The notes under the pieces are model-generated. The model was not told the DNA's origin. It saw nothing but the letters and a program-made list of their open reading frames with translations, and did no database searches. Shown here one piece after another: positions 35,256 through 43,727 of a DNA stretch of 64,000 nt (its first letter is position 1; every line of letters begins with the position of its first letter). The DNA comes from Chelonobacter sp050613185 (GTDB taxonomy: Bacteria; Pseudomonadota; Gammaproteobacteria; Enterobacterales; Pasteurellaceae): the NCBI RefSeq assembly GCF_050613185.1, contig NZ_CP192511.1, positions 1,860,001 through 1,924,000 of the forward strand, in the 5' to 3' direction. The position numbers and the translations under genes were made by a program.

Positions 35256-36077
35256 TTAGCGTTGGATTCGAATCACCGCTTGCACGCTTTCCCCTTGCGT
35301 CAATTTGCGGCTAATCCGCGACGTTTCAACACATAGCATGGTTTGATAGCCCTTCGGCGACATACTGCCGGTTTTTTTCTGCCACGGATTCCACACCACG
35401 ATATCCGAGGCATTGATATGTTCAATTTCAATCATCCGCTGTTGGGCTTTATCTTCAATCCGGCTAATCGGATTTTCCGCTGAATAAATGCAATCGGTTT
35501 CCTGCGTGAATTGACGAGGCGAAGCGACATTTTCTTGCCGATTATTTAACGTATTAAGTGCGGTTTTCGGCAAGCCGTGTAACGTGGTTTGCGCAATATC
35601 GCCGACCTTGAAATAGCTGTGCAACGCCAGTTGCGCTTCTTGTTCGCCATAGTGCGTGAAAGTTAATACGCATTCGCTGCTAAACACCATTTTCAGCTCG
35701 GCTTCAACGAGATGATTGTTGTCATACAGCGTGAAGGTTAGCTCGGCTTTGTTATCGCTGACTTGCCATTGACTGAGTTGCCACAGGTTAATCCGTGCAT
35801 AGCCGTGTGCCGGAGTGCCGTAATCTTTAAACCATGGATAACACACTGGAATTCCCCCGCGGATTGCCACACCCAGTTTAAACGGCTCGATTTCGCTTAA
35901 CCACAAAAGATCTTCGGTGGCAAAGTGCGGTTGCCAGCTGAGCAAGTGTGCCCCTTGCAAGGCGATCACCGCTTTGCCAAGCGGGTGATCCAGCACGATA
36001 ACCGGAATTTCATTAATTTGTTGCAGGGAAAGACTCGGGTGGATATGTTTCAGCAGTTGTATGGATTGAAATGACAT
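35256..36077 (-). CDS. D-hexose-6-phosphate mutarotase (YeaD family)
   Basis: A 273-residue aldose-1-epimerase-fold protein, related to E. coli YeaD, which balances alpha and beta anomers of hexose 6-phosphates. Marks are 'VIALQGAHLLSWQP', 'GVAIRGGIPVCYPWF' near residue 80, and 'VVWNPWQKK..MLCVETSRISR' near the end. The frame extends to 36137, but the start at 36077 (MSFQSIQLLKH) has AAAGGGTTA upstream and fits the family. The upstream small RHH-like frame overlaps its first 65 bases on the same strand. Confidence 0.85.
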   Translation of the reverse strand: MSFQSIQLLKHIHPSLSLQQINEIPVIVLDHPLGKAVIALQGAHLLSWQPHFATEDLLWLSEIEPFKLGVAIRGGIPVCYPWFKDYGTPAHGYARINLWQLSQWQVSDNKAELTFTLYDNNHLVEAELKMVFSSECVLTFTHYGEQEAQLALHSYFKVGDIAQTTLHGLPKTALNTLNNRQENVASPRQFTQETDCIYSAENPISRIEDKAQQRMIEIEHINASDIVVWNPWQKKTGSMSPKGYQTMLCVETSRISRKLTQGESVQAVIRIQR

Positions 36078-36267
36078 AATGTAACCCTTTGGAATGGAAA
36101 GTAGTTGATATTCTACGCGGATTAAAAGGCTTGGCAATTGGATTTAGTTGTAACTCACATGCCGTTTGTATAATCTCATTTTTTGATTGGTAATTGTTGG
36201 AATTCAGCATTTTTTTAATAATGTTTTCCGATTGCTCATCTAAAGCGATATCAAATTTGTACTCCAT
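36013..36267 (-). CDS. Small RHH-like protein (orphan antitoxin-like), uncertain
   Basis: An 84-residue frame. The first ~45 residues look like a ribbon-helix-helix antitoxin (ParD-like): a short strand 'YKFDIALDEQ', then two helices 'ENIIKKMLNSNNY' and 'KNEIIQTACELQL'. The ATG at 36267 has GAGG six bases before it and lies 11 bases after the tag stop codon. The C-terminal half overlaps the mutarotase gene in another frame and does not resemble anything. No toxin gene is adjacent. It may be a truncated antitoxin remnant or, less likely, a chance frame. Confidence 0.4.
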   Translation of the reverse strand: MEYKFDIALDEQSENIIKKMLNSNNYQSKNEIIQTACELQLNPIAKPFNPRRISTTFHSKGLHYVISIHTTAETYPPESFPATN

Positions 36268-36278
36268 GGATGACCTCG

Positions 36279-36833
36279 CTATGATGTTGATTTCAGCCAA
36301 GCCGGTTCGCTTGCCAACACCTTGGCATAAATCGGGCAATCCGTTTGGTGTGCGCCGGGCAAGTAGCCTGTGCTCATCAGAAATTCATTGACGATTTCGC
36401 CGCCGACGAATTTAAATTGCTTTTTGAATAACTTAACCCAATCGGCAAGGGCGCGAGGATGGTGGTGATCGAGCCAGTTTTTGAACGAACCATACTGCTG
36501 TTGTAATAATAAAATTTGCTGTGCGTTATGAATTGCGGCATTGACTTTCAGCCTGTTGCGCACGATACCGGCGTCATTCAACAACCGCACTTTGTCTTCT
36601 TCGCTGTAAGCGGCAACAGTGGCAATGTCGAATTGGGCGTAAGCGGCACGGAAATTCTGTTGTTTTTTCAGTATTAACGTCCAACGCAAACCGGCTTGAT
36701 TGATTTCCAATACCAACCGCTCAAACAGCTCGTTGTCATCACTGATCGGATAACCGTAATGCTGATCGTGGTAGGTTTTATTCGGTTGCTCTTGCCCGGG
36801 GGTTAGATTGTTGACGTAATCACAATAACTCAT
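36279..36833 (-). CDS. tag: DNA-3-methyladenine glycosylase I
   Basis: A 184-residue Tag-family glycosylase that removes 3-methyladenine from alkylated DNA. The zinc ligands Cys4 (MSYC), His in YHDQHYGYP and the late His..Cys pair in 'GAHQTDC' are present, as is the catalytic-region motif 'LEINQAGLRW' with its conserved Glu. 'KKQQNFRAAYAQFD' matches the family. The central region is divergent from E. coli Tag, but all key residues remain. It is transcribed after the small Cys-tailed gene. Confidence 0.88.
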   Translation of the reverse strand: MSYCDYVNNLTPGQEQPNKTYHDQHYGYPISDDNELFERLVLEINQAGLRWTLILKKQQNFRAAYAQFDIATVAAYSEEDKVRLLNDAGIVRNRLKVNAAIHNAQQILLLQQQYGSFKNWLDHHHPRALADWVKLFKKQFKFVGGEIVNEFLMSTGYLPGAHQTDCPIYAKVLASEPAWLKSTS

Positions 36834-36855
36834 GGTTTTTCCTTATAGTGTAAGG

Positions 36856-37191
36856 CTACATACAACCGCCACAGCTGCCGCAACGCCAATCTTCTTTATT
36901 GACGGCTTGATAGAAATAATGGAAATGTTCTTCGTCCAACGGCACATTCGAGGTGACAAACACGTCCGCCAACCAATCGGCGTTTTCAATAATCCACTCG
37001 TCTTCATACAGCCCTTCGCGAAACAGTTCTTCTTCCGGATCCATAAAACTATAGATACCGTTAGTCCCCATATCGTGTTCGCGTTTTTGTTCGGGCAACA
37101 CCAGCGGCAGCCCTTGATAACTGATTTCCCAGTGCCCGAGGCAAAGCGTGTTGCCGACCGCCGTCCAACGGGCATGAAACGGATTAGACAT
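36856..37191 (-). CDS. Conserved small protein with Cys-rich tail, unknown function
   Basis: A 111-residue cytoplasmic-looking protein (no signal or membrane segment). It is Trp/Tyr/Glu-rich ('HARWTAVGNTLCLGHWEISYQG', 'YEDEWIIENADWLADVFV') and ends in CGSCGGCM, a closely spaced Cys set that could bind metal or a cofactor. The frame is preceded by a modest ribosome site. It sits between cmoB and tag on the same strand. I do not recognise a characterised family. Confidence 0.7.
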   Translation of the reverse strand: MSNPFHARWTAVGNTLCLGHWEISYQGLPLVLPEQKREHDMGTNGIYSFMDPEEELFREGLYEDEWIIENADWLADVFVTSNVPLDEEHFHYFYQAVNKEDWRCGSCGGCM

Positions 37192-37290
37192 AATATCGTA
37201 CTCTTATCTAATAAAAATCAAGCAATATCTTACGCCTGCCAACGGGAATGTTAATGCCTCATAGTTGGTATTTTTATCAGCCGCATTACC

Positions 37291-38256
37291 TTATTTATTT
37301 GCCAAAATAACCGCTCTTTTCGGCGCAGGATAGCCCTCGATGGTTTTGCTGTGGTCGTTTGGATCGAGGAAGTCGATGAGCGATTCGTTTTCCAACCAGT
37401 CGGTTTTGCGTTGCTCTGCCAGCGAAGTGGCTGCCACATCAACACAGCGCACATTGCGGAAACCGCACTTTTCCAGCCAATTGATCAGTGCCGCCACCGA
37501 CGGAATAAAATAGACGTTTTTCATTTTGGCGTAGCGATCTTGCGGCACTAATACACTATTGACATCGCCGTCGATCACCAGCGTTTCCAACACCAATTCG
37601 CCGCCTTTGACTAGCTGATCTTTCAGTTGGCTGAGGTGATCGAGCGGCGATTTGCGGTGATAGAGCACGCCCATTGAAAATACGCTGTCAAACGCGGCAA
37701 GCGGCTGCATTTGCTCAATGCCCAACGGAATTAAATGTGCACGGCGGTCATTATTCAGCAGTTTGCGCACCGCTTCGAACTGGCATAAAAACAGCTCGGT
37801 CGGATCGATTCCGACCACCATTTTTGCGCCCTCGCCGACCATGCGCCACATATGATAACCGCTGCCGCAGCCGACATCTAAAATCGTGCGATCCTGCAGC
37901 GGGGCTAAGTGCGGCAGCACCCGATCCCATTTAAAATCGGAACGCCATTCGCAATCAATATGAATGCCGTGCAAGTGATACGGACCTTTGCGCCACGGCA
38001 TAAGTTGCTTCAAATGATACACAATCCGTTGCTGTTCGCCACCGGACAACGGCGCAGCCGCAACCGCTTCGACCGCACTTTTCAGGTTGATTTCGCCGGC
38101 GTTTAGCGCCGGCAAAAATTCAATCACTTTCGCCCATTTTGCATATTCGCCGTGCGCATTTTTTTGCCACCGGCTGAGTTGCAGCGGCAGGGTTTGCAGC
38201 CAATCCGACAAATTGGATTGGGCGATTTGTTGATAAAACGGGCGAAAATCAATCAT
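37291..38256 (-). CDS. cmoB: tRNA U34 carboxymethyltransferase CmoB
   Basis: A 321-residue enzyme that uses carboxy-SAM to convert 5-hydroxyuridine 34 of tRNA to cmo5U. The SAM-type motif is 'ILDVGCGSGYHMWRM' near residue 125, followed by 'VVGIDPTELFLCQFEAVRKLL' and 'DSVFSMGVLYHRKSPLDHL'. Length is normal. GAGAGAAATAGG precedes the ATG. It starts 15 bases after cmoA, the supplier of its cofactor. Confidence 0.96.
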   Translation of the reverse strand: MIDFRPFYQQIAQSNLSDWLQTLPLQLSRWQKNAHGEYAKWAKVIEFLPALNAGEINLKSAVEAVAAAPLSGGEQQRIVYHLKQLMPWRKGPYHLHGIHIDCEWRSDFKWDRVLPHLAPLQDRTILDVGCGSGYHMWRMVGEGAKMVVGIDPTELFLCQFEAVRKLLNNDRRAHLIPLGIEQMQPLAAFDSVFSMGVLYHRKSPLDHLSQLKDQLVKGGELVLETLVIDGDVNSVLVPQDRYAKMKNVYFIPSVAALINWLEKCGFRNVRCVDVAATSLAEQRKTDWLENESLIDFLDPNDHSKTIEGYPAPKRAVILANK

Positions 38257-38271
38257 CCTATTTCTCTCATT

Positions 38272-39000
38272 TTATTGTTTAATCGCTAACATAGAACCAA
38301 AATTAAAGCACTGAAACCATAATTCAACCTGCTCAAATCCCACTTCGCGCAACCGCACTTTATGTTGCGGAATCGAATCGGTGCGCATTACATTTTCAAG
38401 TGCAGTGCGTTTCTGGCTGACTTCCAACTCGCTATAACCGTTGGCACGCTTGAATTCATGGTGCAGATCGATTTGCAACTCGTTGATAATCGAATCATCA
38501 AAACGGAATTTTTCCGACAGCACCAACACGCCGCCGCGATTCAAACCGCGATAAATTTTTTGCAACAGCAAAGTGCGGTCAGCCGGTGGCAGGAATTGCA
38601 GGGTGAAATTCAAAATCACCATCGACGCATTTTCAATCTCGATATGGCGAATGTCATCGCACATAATTTCAACCGCACTTTCGCCGTGATAAGCCTCAAT
38701 ATGGCGGCGGCAACGCTCGATCATCGCCGGCGAATTATCCACCGCAATCAGTTTTACATTCGGCTGTTTAATATTGCGCCGCGCCGACAACGTCGCCGCC
38801 CCACGCGAACAACCGAGATCGTACACTTGCGTATTCGGCTGCACAAACCGCTGCGCCAGCATGCCAATCGCGGTGATGATATTGGAATAACCCGGCACGG
38901 AACGCTGGATCATATCGGGAAAGACTTCGGCAACCGCCTCGTCAAAGGTAAAATCACCGATTTTCTCAATCGGTGCGGAAAATAGCGTATCTTTGTTCAT
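38272..39000 (-). CDS. cmoA: Carboxy-S-adenosyl-L-methionine synthase CmoA
   Basis: A 242-residue SAM-fold enzyme that makes carboxy-SAM from SAM and prephenate for CmoB. Motifs: 'FTFDEAVAEVFPDMIQRSVPGY' near the start, 'VYDLGCSRGAATLSARR' near residue 59, 'AVDNSPAMIERCRRH' and 'SMVILNFTLQFLPPADR'. First gene of the cmoAB operon. The ribosome site is weak. The folded element and broken ydgA-type gene lie just upstream, divergent. Confidence 0.96.
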   Translation of the reverse strand: MNKDTLFSAPIEKIGDFTFDEAVAEVFPDMIQRSVPGYSNIITAIGMLAQRFVQPNTQVYDLGCSRGAATLSARRNIKQPNVKLIAVDNSPAMIERCRRHIEAYHGESAVEIMCDDIRHIEIENASMVILNFTLQFLPPADRTLLLQKIYRGLNRGGVLVLSEKFRFDDSIINELQIDLHHEFKRANGYSELEVSQKRTALENVMRTDSIPQHKVRLREVGFEQVELWFQCFNFGSMLAIKQ

Positions 39001-39119
39001 TTTATAGTCAAAATCAGTAAAAGTGCGGTTATTGTACGCAAAAGGCGCAAGGGCGACAAATGCTTTTGTGGGGCAATTTTTTTAGGGTTTGTTGATGTTT
39101 GTTTATATTTTGAGTTGTC
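39001..39119. other. cmoA upstream region
   Basis: A 119-base A/T-rich gap with one uptake signal near 39020 and no open frame. It should hold the cmoA promoter on the minus strand, but no convincing -10/-35 pair stands out. Confidence 0.4.
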
Positions 39120-39308
39120 GTTTAAAATTAGCGCAATCTAGGCGTAAGCCGAAACCAATAGCGAGACTATTGGTGAGGATGACAACGAGGAGTGGCTAAT
39201 TTTAAACACAACCCGCAGGGCTATGACTCTTTTTCGCCACTACGGCGTTAAAAGCCGTTCGTTTAGAATAACTAAACTTCATGTTTTTTGCCTTGTATTG
39301 GCGAAAAA
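39120..39308. repeat. Nested inverted-repeat element (structured RNA or mobile remnant)
   Basis: Two adjoining folded units. Unit 1 (39120-39207) has a perfect 13-base outer stem GTTTAAAATTAGC / GCTAATTTTAAAC enclosing GGC-GTAA-GCC (a GNRA-type tetraloop) at 39141-39150 and an 8-base stem ACCAATAG / CTATTGGT at 39154-39174. Together these form a three-way junction. Unit 2 (39230-39308) has outer arms TTTTTCGCCA / TGGCGAAAAA around CGGC/GCCG (39243-39257) and GTTTAG/CTAAAC (39261-39277). It ends about where recognisable ydgA homology begins. I know no family for it. Confidence 0.7.
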
Positions 39309-39311
39309 TAG

Positions 39312-40507
39312 TCTAAGCACGGACCATTGCCGCTAAGTAACTTGGCTAAATTCAAGTTAAAACCGGTGCTGGCAGCGGGACAGACCGCACTTGGCAAAAA
39401 TGAGCTGGTCGAGCCGTGGTTCGAACTGAGCAAAGCGCAAAATCCGCTGACCATTGATTTTAGCCTCGGTTACAACGATCGGGTTGTGTCGCAAATCCGG
39501 ATTGCGGCGCTGGAATACCTTAAAACAATATCTCGTTCAGCATGAGCGAGGTGGTGATTGATTCCGACACCAACCTGCAAGGCATTGGTGATGTTAAGCT
39601 GAGTTGGGATCATCTTGCTCTCTCGGGAAAAGCGGATGATAAAAATTCGCTTAAAAACAATGAATTGAGAATAAGAGGAATAAAACTGGATAGCTTGTTG
39701 CAACCGACCCAGTGGCAAGATCTGGCAATCGGCACGCAAACTTTGGCGATCAAAGAAATGGCATTGGCGATTCAGTCGGATGAAGCGAGTGACAGCGTTC
39801 CGGTTGACGGACAAGCGACGCCTGAGCAGGATGAAAAAGCACAGCGTGCGGCGCTGACGATTCTAGCGAAAAAGCCGGAATTGCAGTTTTCACCGCTGGC
39901 GTGGAGCAACAGCGGCGGTATCAGCCGGTTAACGCTGGATTTGGGGATCAATTTTACCGAGTCAGATAGCGCGGATGAAACGGTAAACCCGGATCCTTTA
40001 CGCTTTTTGTCCAAATTTGATTTTAATGCGGAAATCGACAAAAAAATGTTACAGCAATCGCTGACCCAGATTGCCAACGTTAAAAGTGAAACAGAACAGG
40101 AGAGGTTGACGCCGGAACAAATCACGCAAGAAGCAGATGAAGGCTATCAACATATGTTGCAATTGTTAACCGAAAACAGATCATTTATTGAAACCCCGGA
40201 GGCTTTTAGCGCAAAAGCCTTGTTGGAAAACGGGCAATTAAAATATAACGGGGAAGTCGTGCCGCAGGAAACGATCGAGCAAGTGTTTATGACCGCACTT
40301 TTTGCCTTGGGGCAGGCGTTTTATAGCGATGACGGTTTGGAATATGACGAGGACTACGCTAATTCGTTATACGATGAAACCGACAGCGAAGCGGCGGCAT
40401 TTGGTGAAGATGACGACGAGTTGCTCTTACCGAGCGGCGAATACGATTTATCGATTCCGAATTTATCACCGTCGGATTTGCAAGGCTTGCCGCCGGCAAT
40501 GCCGTAA
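39312..40507 (+). pseudogene. Decayed YdgA-type (DUF945) gene
   Basis: Two pieces of one DUF945/YdgA-like gene. From about 39312 one frame reads SKHGPLPLSNLAKFKLKP and on to 39545, matching E. coli YdgA from roughly residue 95. The rest continues in another frame from 39542 ('DTNLQGIGDVKLSWDHLALSG..FSPLAWSNSGG..TLDLGINF') to the stop at 40507. The N-terminal ~95 residues, with the signal, are gone and replaced by the nested inverted-repeat element. A frameshift near 39540 breaks what remains. The 321-residue distal frame may still be translated but would not be exported. Two uptake signals within it show it has been resident for long. Confidence 0.7.
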
Positions 40508-40525
40508 TAATCGTTTTACTCTCTC

Positions 40526-40552
40526 AGTGCGGTTGTTTGACCGCACTTTTGC
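40526..40552 (+). terminator. Inverted uptake-signal pair
   Basis: AGTGCGGT (40526-40533) and ACCGCACT (40540-40547) form an 8-base-pair stem, followed by TTTT, after the ydgA-type frame and before aspS. Confidence 0.7.
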
Positions 40553-40685
40553 TTTCATCTCGCCCAAGCGATAAAGCTGTTCATTCCGGCGTAAAATTCC
40601 GTTATAATCCGCCAGTTAATCTTCTCAACTTTTTTCCGTCTTGAGAATCGGGAATTCAATTTAAAATCAGCAAGGAACACAGATT

Positions 40686-42449
40686 ATGATGCGTACACAC
40701 TACTGCGGCTCGCTAAATCGTAGCCATATCGGACAAGAAGTAACACTGAGCGGTTGGATTCACCGCCGCCGTGATTTCGGGGCGATGATTTTTGTCGATT
40801 TGCGTGATCGCGAGGGCATTGTACAAGTGTTTTTTGATCCGGCACAGCAAGCGGCATTTGACGCGGCGGCTACGTTGCGCAATGAGTTTTGTGTGCAAAT
40901 TCAAGGGGAAGTGATTGCGCGCACGGAAAAAAATATCAATCCGGATATGGCGACCGGCGAAGTGGAAGTGCTGGCGAAAGGGCTGAAAATTTACAATAAC
41001 GCTGCCGTGTTGCCGTTGGATTTCAACCAAAACAACACCGAAGAACAGCGTTTGAAATACCGTTATTTGGATTTGCGCCGCCCGGAAATGGCGCAACGGA
41101 TCAAAACCCGTGCCAAAATCACCAGTTTTGTACGCCGCTTTATGGACGAACACGGTTTCTTGGATATCGAAACCCCAATGCTGACCAAAGCCACGCCGGA
41201 GGGCGCGCGTGACTATTTAGTGCCGAGCCGGGTGCATAAAGGCAAATTCTACGCCCTGCCGCAATCGCCGCAACTGTTCAAACAATTGCTGATGATGTCC
41301 GGTTTCGACCGTTATTATCAAATCGTGAAATGTTTCCGCGATGAAGATTTGCGTGCCGACCGCCAACCTGAATTTACCCAAATCGATGTCGAAACCTCGT
41401 TTATGACCGCCGAAGAAGTCCGCGCGGTGATGGAGGAATTGGTACGCGGCTTATGGCAGCAGACTATCGGTGTGGATTTGGGCACGTTCCCGATTATGAC
41501 TTACGCCGAAGCCATGCGTCGTTTTGGTTCGGACAAACCGGATTTGCGCAACCCGTTGGAGCTGGTCGATGTTGCCGATTTGCTGAAAGAGGTCGAATTT
41601 AAAGTGTTTAACGAACCGGCAAATGATCCGAAAGGGCGCGTTGCGGCGTTGCGCGTGCCGAACGGGGCGACGTTGACCCGCAAACAAATTGACGAATATA
41701 CCCAGTTTGTTGCGATTTACGGCGCGAAAGGCTTGGCGTGGCTGAAAGTGAACGATATCGCCGCCGGCATTGACGGCGTGCAAAGCCCGATTGCCAAATT
41801 CTTATCGGCAGAGGTGCTAAGTGCGGTCTTGGCGCGTTTGGACGCGCAAAACGGCGACATTATTTTCTTCGGTTCGGATAGATACAATATCGTGACCGAC
41901 TCGATGGGTGCGCTGCGTTTGAAAGTCGGCAAAGAGTTAGGCTTGACCCAAGCGGATCAATGGAAACCGCTGTGGGTGATCGATTTCCCAATGTTTGAAA
42001 TGGGTGACGAGGGCGAATTGGCGGCAATGCACCATCCTTTCACTTCACCGAAAGATTTCACGCCGCAACAACTGGCAGCCGAGCCGACAAGTGCGGTCGC
42101 CAATGCTTATGACATGGTGATCAACGGCTACGAAGTGGGCGGCGGCTCGGTACGGATCTTCGATCAAAAAATGCAGCAAACCGTGTTCAATATCTTGGGC
42201 ATTAACGAACAAGAGCAACAAGAAAAATTCGGCTTCTTGCTCGACGCGTTAAAATTCGGCACGCCACCGCACGCAGGCTTGGCATTCGGCTTGGATCGCC
42301 TAACTATGCTCTTGACCGGCACGGACAATATCCGCGACGTAATCGCATTCCCGAAAACCACTGCCGCCGCGTGCTTAATGACCGACGCGCCAAGTTTTGC
42401 CAATGAACAGGCGTTGAATGAGCTTGCCTTAACGGTAACGAAAGCGTAA
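40686..42449 (+). CDS. aspS: Aspartyl-tRNA synthetase
   Basis: A 587-residue class II synthetase. The anticodon-binding OB fold is at the N-terminus ('EVTLSGWIHRRRDFGAMIFVDLRDREGIVQV'). Motif 2 'FRDEDLRADRQPEFTQIDVETSF' is near residue 218 and motif 3 'GLAFGLDRLTMLLTG' near 534. The bacterial GAD insertion lies between. Length is standard. Two ATG codons are adjacent (40686, 40689); either could serve. Its TAA is directly followed by the nudB ATG. Confidence 0.97.
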   Translation: MMRTHYCGSLNRSHIGQEVTLSGWIHRRRDFGAMIFVDLRDREGIVQVFFDPAQQAAFDAAATLRNEFCVQIQGEVIARTEKNINPDMATGEVEVLAKGLKIYNNAAVLPLDFNQNNTEEQRLKYRYLDLRRPEMAQRIKTRAKITSFVRRFMDEHGFLDIETPMLTKATPEGARDYLVPSRVHKGKFYALPQSPQLFKQLLMMSGFDRYYQIVKCFRDEDLRADRQPEFTQIDVETSFMTAEEVRAVMEELVRGLWQQTIGVDLGTFPIMTYAEAMRRFGSDKPDLRNPLELVDVADLLKEVEFKVFNEPANDPKGRVAALRVPNGATLTRKQIDEYTQFVAIYGAKGLAWLKVNDIAAGIDGVQSPIAKFLSAEVLSAVLARLDAQNGDIIFFGSDRYNIVTDSMGALRLKVGKELGLTQADQWKPLWVIDFPMFEMGDEGELAAMHHPFTSPKDFTPQQLAAEPTSAVANAYDMVINGYEVGGGSVRIFDQKMQQTVFNILGINEQEQQEKFGFLLDALKFGTPPHAGLAFGLDRLTMLLTGTDNIRDVIAFPKTTAAACLMTDAPSFANEQALNELALTVTKA

Positions 42450-42878
42450 ATGTCACGATTTAAACGCCCCGAATCGGTGTTGGTGGTGATCTATGCCACC
42501 GATAGCCAACAAGTGCTGATGTTGCAACGTAATGATGATCCTGCGTTTTGGCAGTCGGTGTCGGGCAGTTTGGAGGCGGGCGAAACCGCACTTTGCGCCG
42601 CAAAGCGTGAAGTGGCGGAAGAAACAGGGCTAAGTGCGGTCGGTTTGGTCGATTGTCAACAATCCGTTGATTTTGAGATTTTTCCGCAGTTTCGTCATCG
42701 TTATGCGCGTGATGTTACCCATTGCCACGAACATTGGTTTTTGTTGCCGTTGGCGCAAGAGTGCGAAGTGCGGTTGAGTGAACATTCGGCGTATCGTTGG
42801 GTGACGGCAGAGCAGGCGGTGACGATGGCCAAATCGTGGAACAATGCGGCGGCGATTGAACAATTTTTACTAAAATAA
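42450..42878 (+). CDS. nudB: Dihydroneopterin triphosphate pyrophosphatase NudB
   Basis: A 142-residue Nudix hydrolase of folate synthesis. The Nudix box is complete (G-SLEAG-E-TALCAAK-REVAEETGL, residues ~38-60). 'FKRPESVLVVIYA' at the start is typical. It begins immediately after the aspS stop with no gap, which suggests coupled translation. Order aspS-nudB-yebC is conserved in gammaproteobacteria. Confidence 0.93.
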   Translation: MSRFKRPESVLVVIYATDSQQVLMLQRNDDPAFWQSVSGSLEAGETALCAAKREVAEETGLSAVGLVDCQQSVDFEIFPQFRHRYARDVTHCHEHWFLLPLAQECEVRLSEHSAYRWVTAEQAVTMAKSWNNAAAIEQFLLK

Positions 42879-42915
42879 ACAAACAGTTAAAAATAAATAG
42901 CAAGAGGAAATCAAG

Positions 42916-43656
42916 ATGGCAGGCCATAGTAAGTGGGCGAATATCAAACACCGCAAAGCGGCGCAGGACGCACAACGCGGCAAAATTTTTACCAAATTAA
43001 TCCGTGAATTGGTGACAGCGGCGAAAATCGGCGGTGGTGACGCAGGCGCGAATCCGCGTTTGCGTGCGGCGGTGGATAAAGCGCTTGCCAGCAATATGAC
43101 GCGCGACACCATTAACCGTGCGATTGAGCGCGGCGTGGGCGGCGGCGATGATACCAATATGGAGACCCGTGTATATGAGGGCTACGGTCCGGGCGGCACG
43201 GCGGTGATGGTGGAGTGTTTGAGCGATAATGCCAACCGCACCATTTCACAAGTGCGCCCGAGTTTCACCAAGTGCGGTGGCAACTTAGGTACGGAAGGCT
43301 CGGTCGGCTATCTGTTCAACAAAAAAGGCTTGATTTTGATTGCGCAAGGCGATGAAGACAGCTTAATCGAAGCGGCAATCGAAGCCGGTGCTGATGATGT
43401 GCAACCGCAAGATGACGGCAGTTTTGAAATCTATACCGCATGGGAAGAACTGGGCGCAGTGCGCGACGGCATTGAAGCGGCGGGTTTTAAAATTGAAAGT
43501 GCCGAAGTGTCGATGATTCCGTCAACCACAGTGGATTTAGATGCCGAAGCCGCACCGAAATTATTGCGCTTGATTGATATGCTGGAAGAGTGTGATGATG
43601 TGCAAAACGTGTATCACAACGGTGAAATCAGCGATGAAGTCGCGGCGTTGTTGTAG
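42916..43656 (+). CDS. yebC: YebC/TACO1-family protein
   Basis: A 246-residue protein with the highly conserved opening MAGHSKWANIKHRKAAQD and the 'YEGYGPGGTAVMVECLSDNANRT' motif. Family members bind DNA or assist translation of proline-rich stretches; the role in this organism is not known. AAGAGGAAATC precedes the ATG. In relatives ruvC follows directly; here the restriction-modification pair is in between. Confidence 0.95.
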   Translation: MAGHSKWANIKHRKAAQDAQRGKIFTKLIRELVTAAKIGGGDAGANPRLRAAVDKALASNMTRDTINRAIERGVGGGDDTNMETRVYEGYGPGGTAVMVECLSDNANRTISQVRPSFTKCGGNLGTEGSVGYLFNKKGLILIAQGDEDSLIEAAIEAGADDVQPQDDGSFEIYTAWEELGAVRDGIEAAGFKIESAEVSMIPSTTVDLDAEAAPKLLRLIDMLEECDDVQNVYHNGEISDEVAALL

Positions 43657-43688
43657 TTTAGATTTATTTTTTACTGTAATAATTAAAT

Positions 43689-43710
43689 AATGCCCTGAAA
43701 TCAGGGCATT
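43689..43710 (+). terminator. Hairpin between yebC and the restriction gene
   Basis: AATGCCCTGA and TCAGGGCATT pair around AA in a 22-base inverted repeat, 33 bases after yebC. No T run follows, so it may be a weak terminator or the left edge of the inserted segment. Confidence 0.5.
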
Positions 43711-43727
43711 GCTATATGGAGAAAAAT

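Noticed and set aside
39272..39454. 60-residue reverse-strand frame over the ydgA remnant
   Set aside because: Falls across the junction of the folded element and the decayed gene; no homology pattern or ribosome site.
43716..43727. Earlier ATG for the restriction nuclease
   Set aside because: The ribosome site GGAG overlaps this ATG and is well placed for 43728, where family similarity begins.
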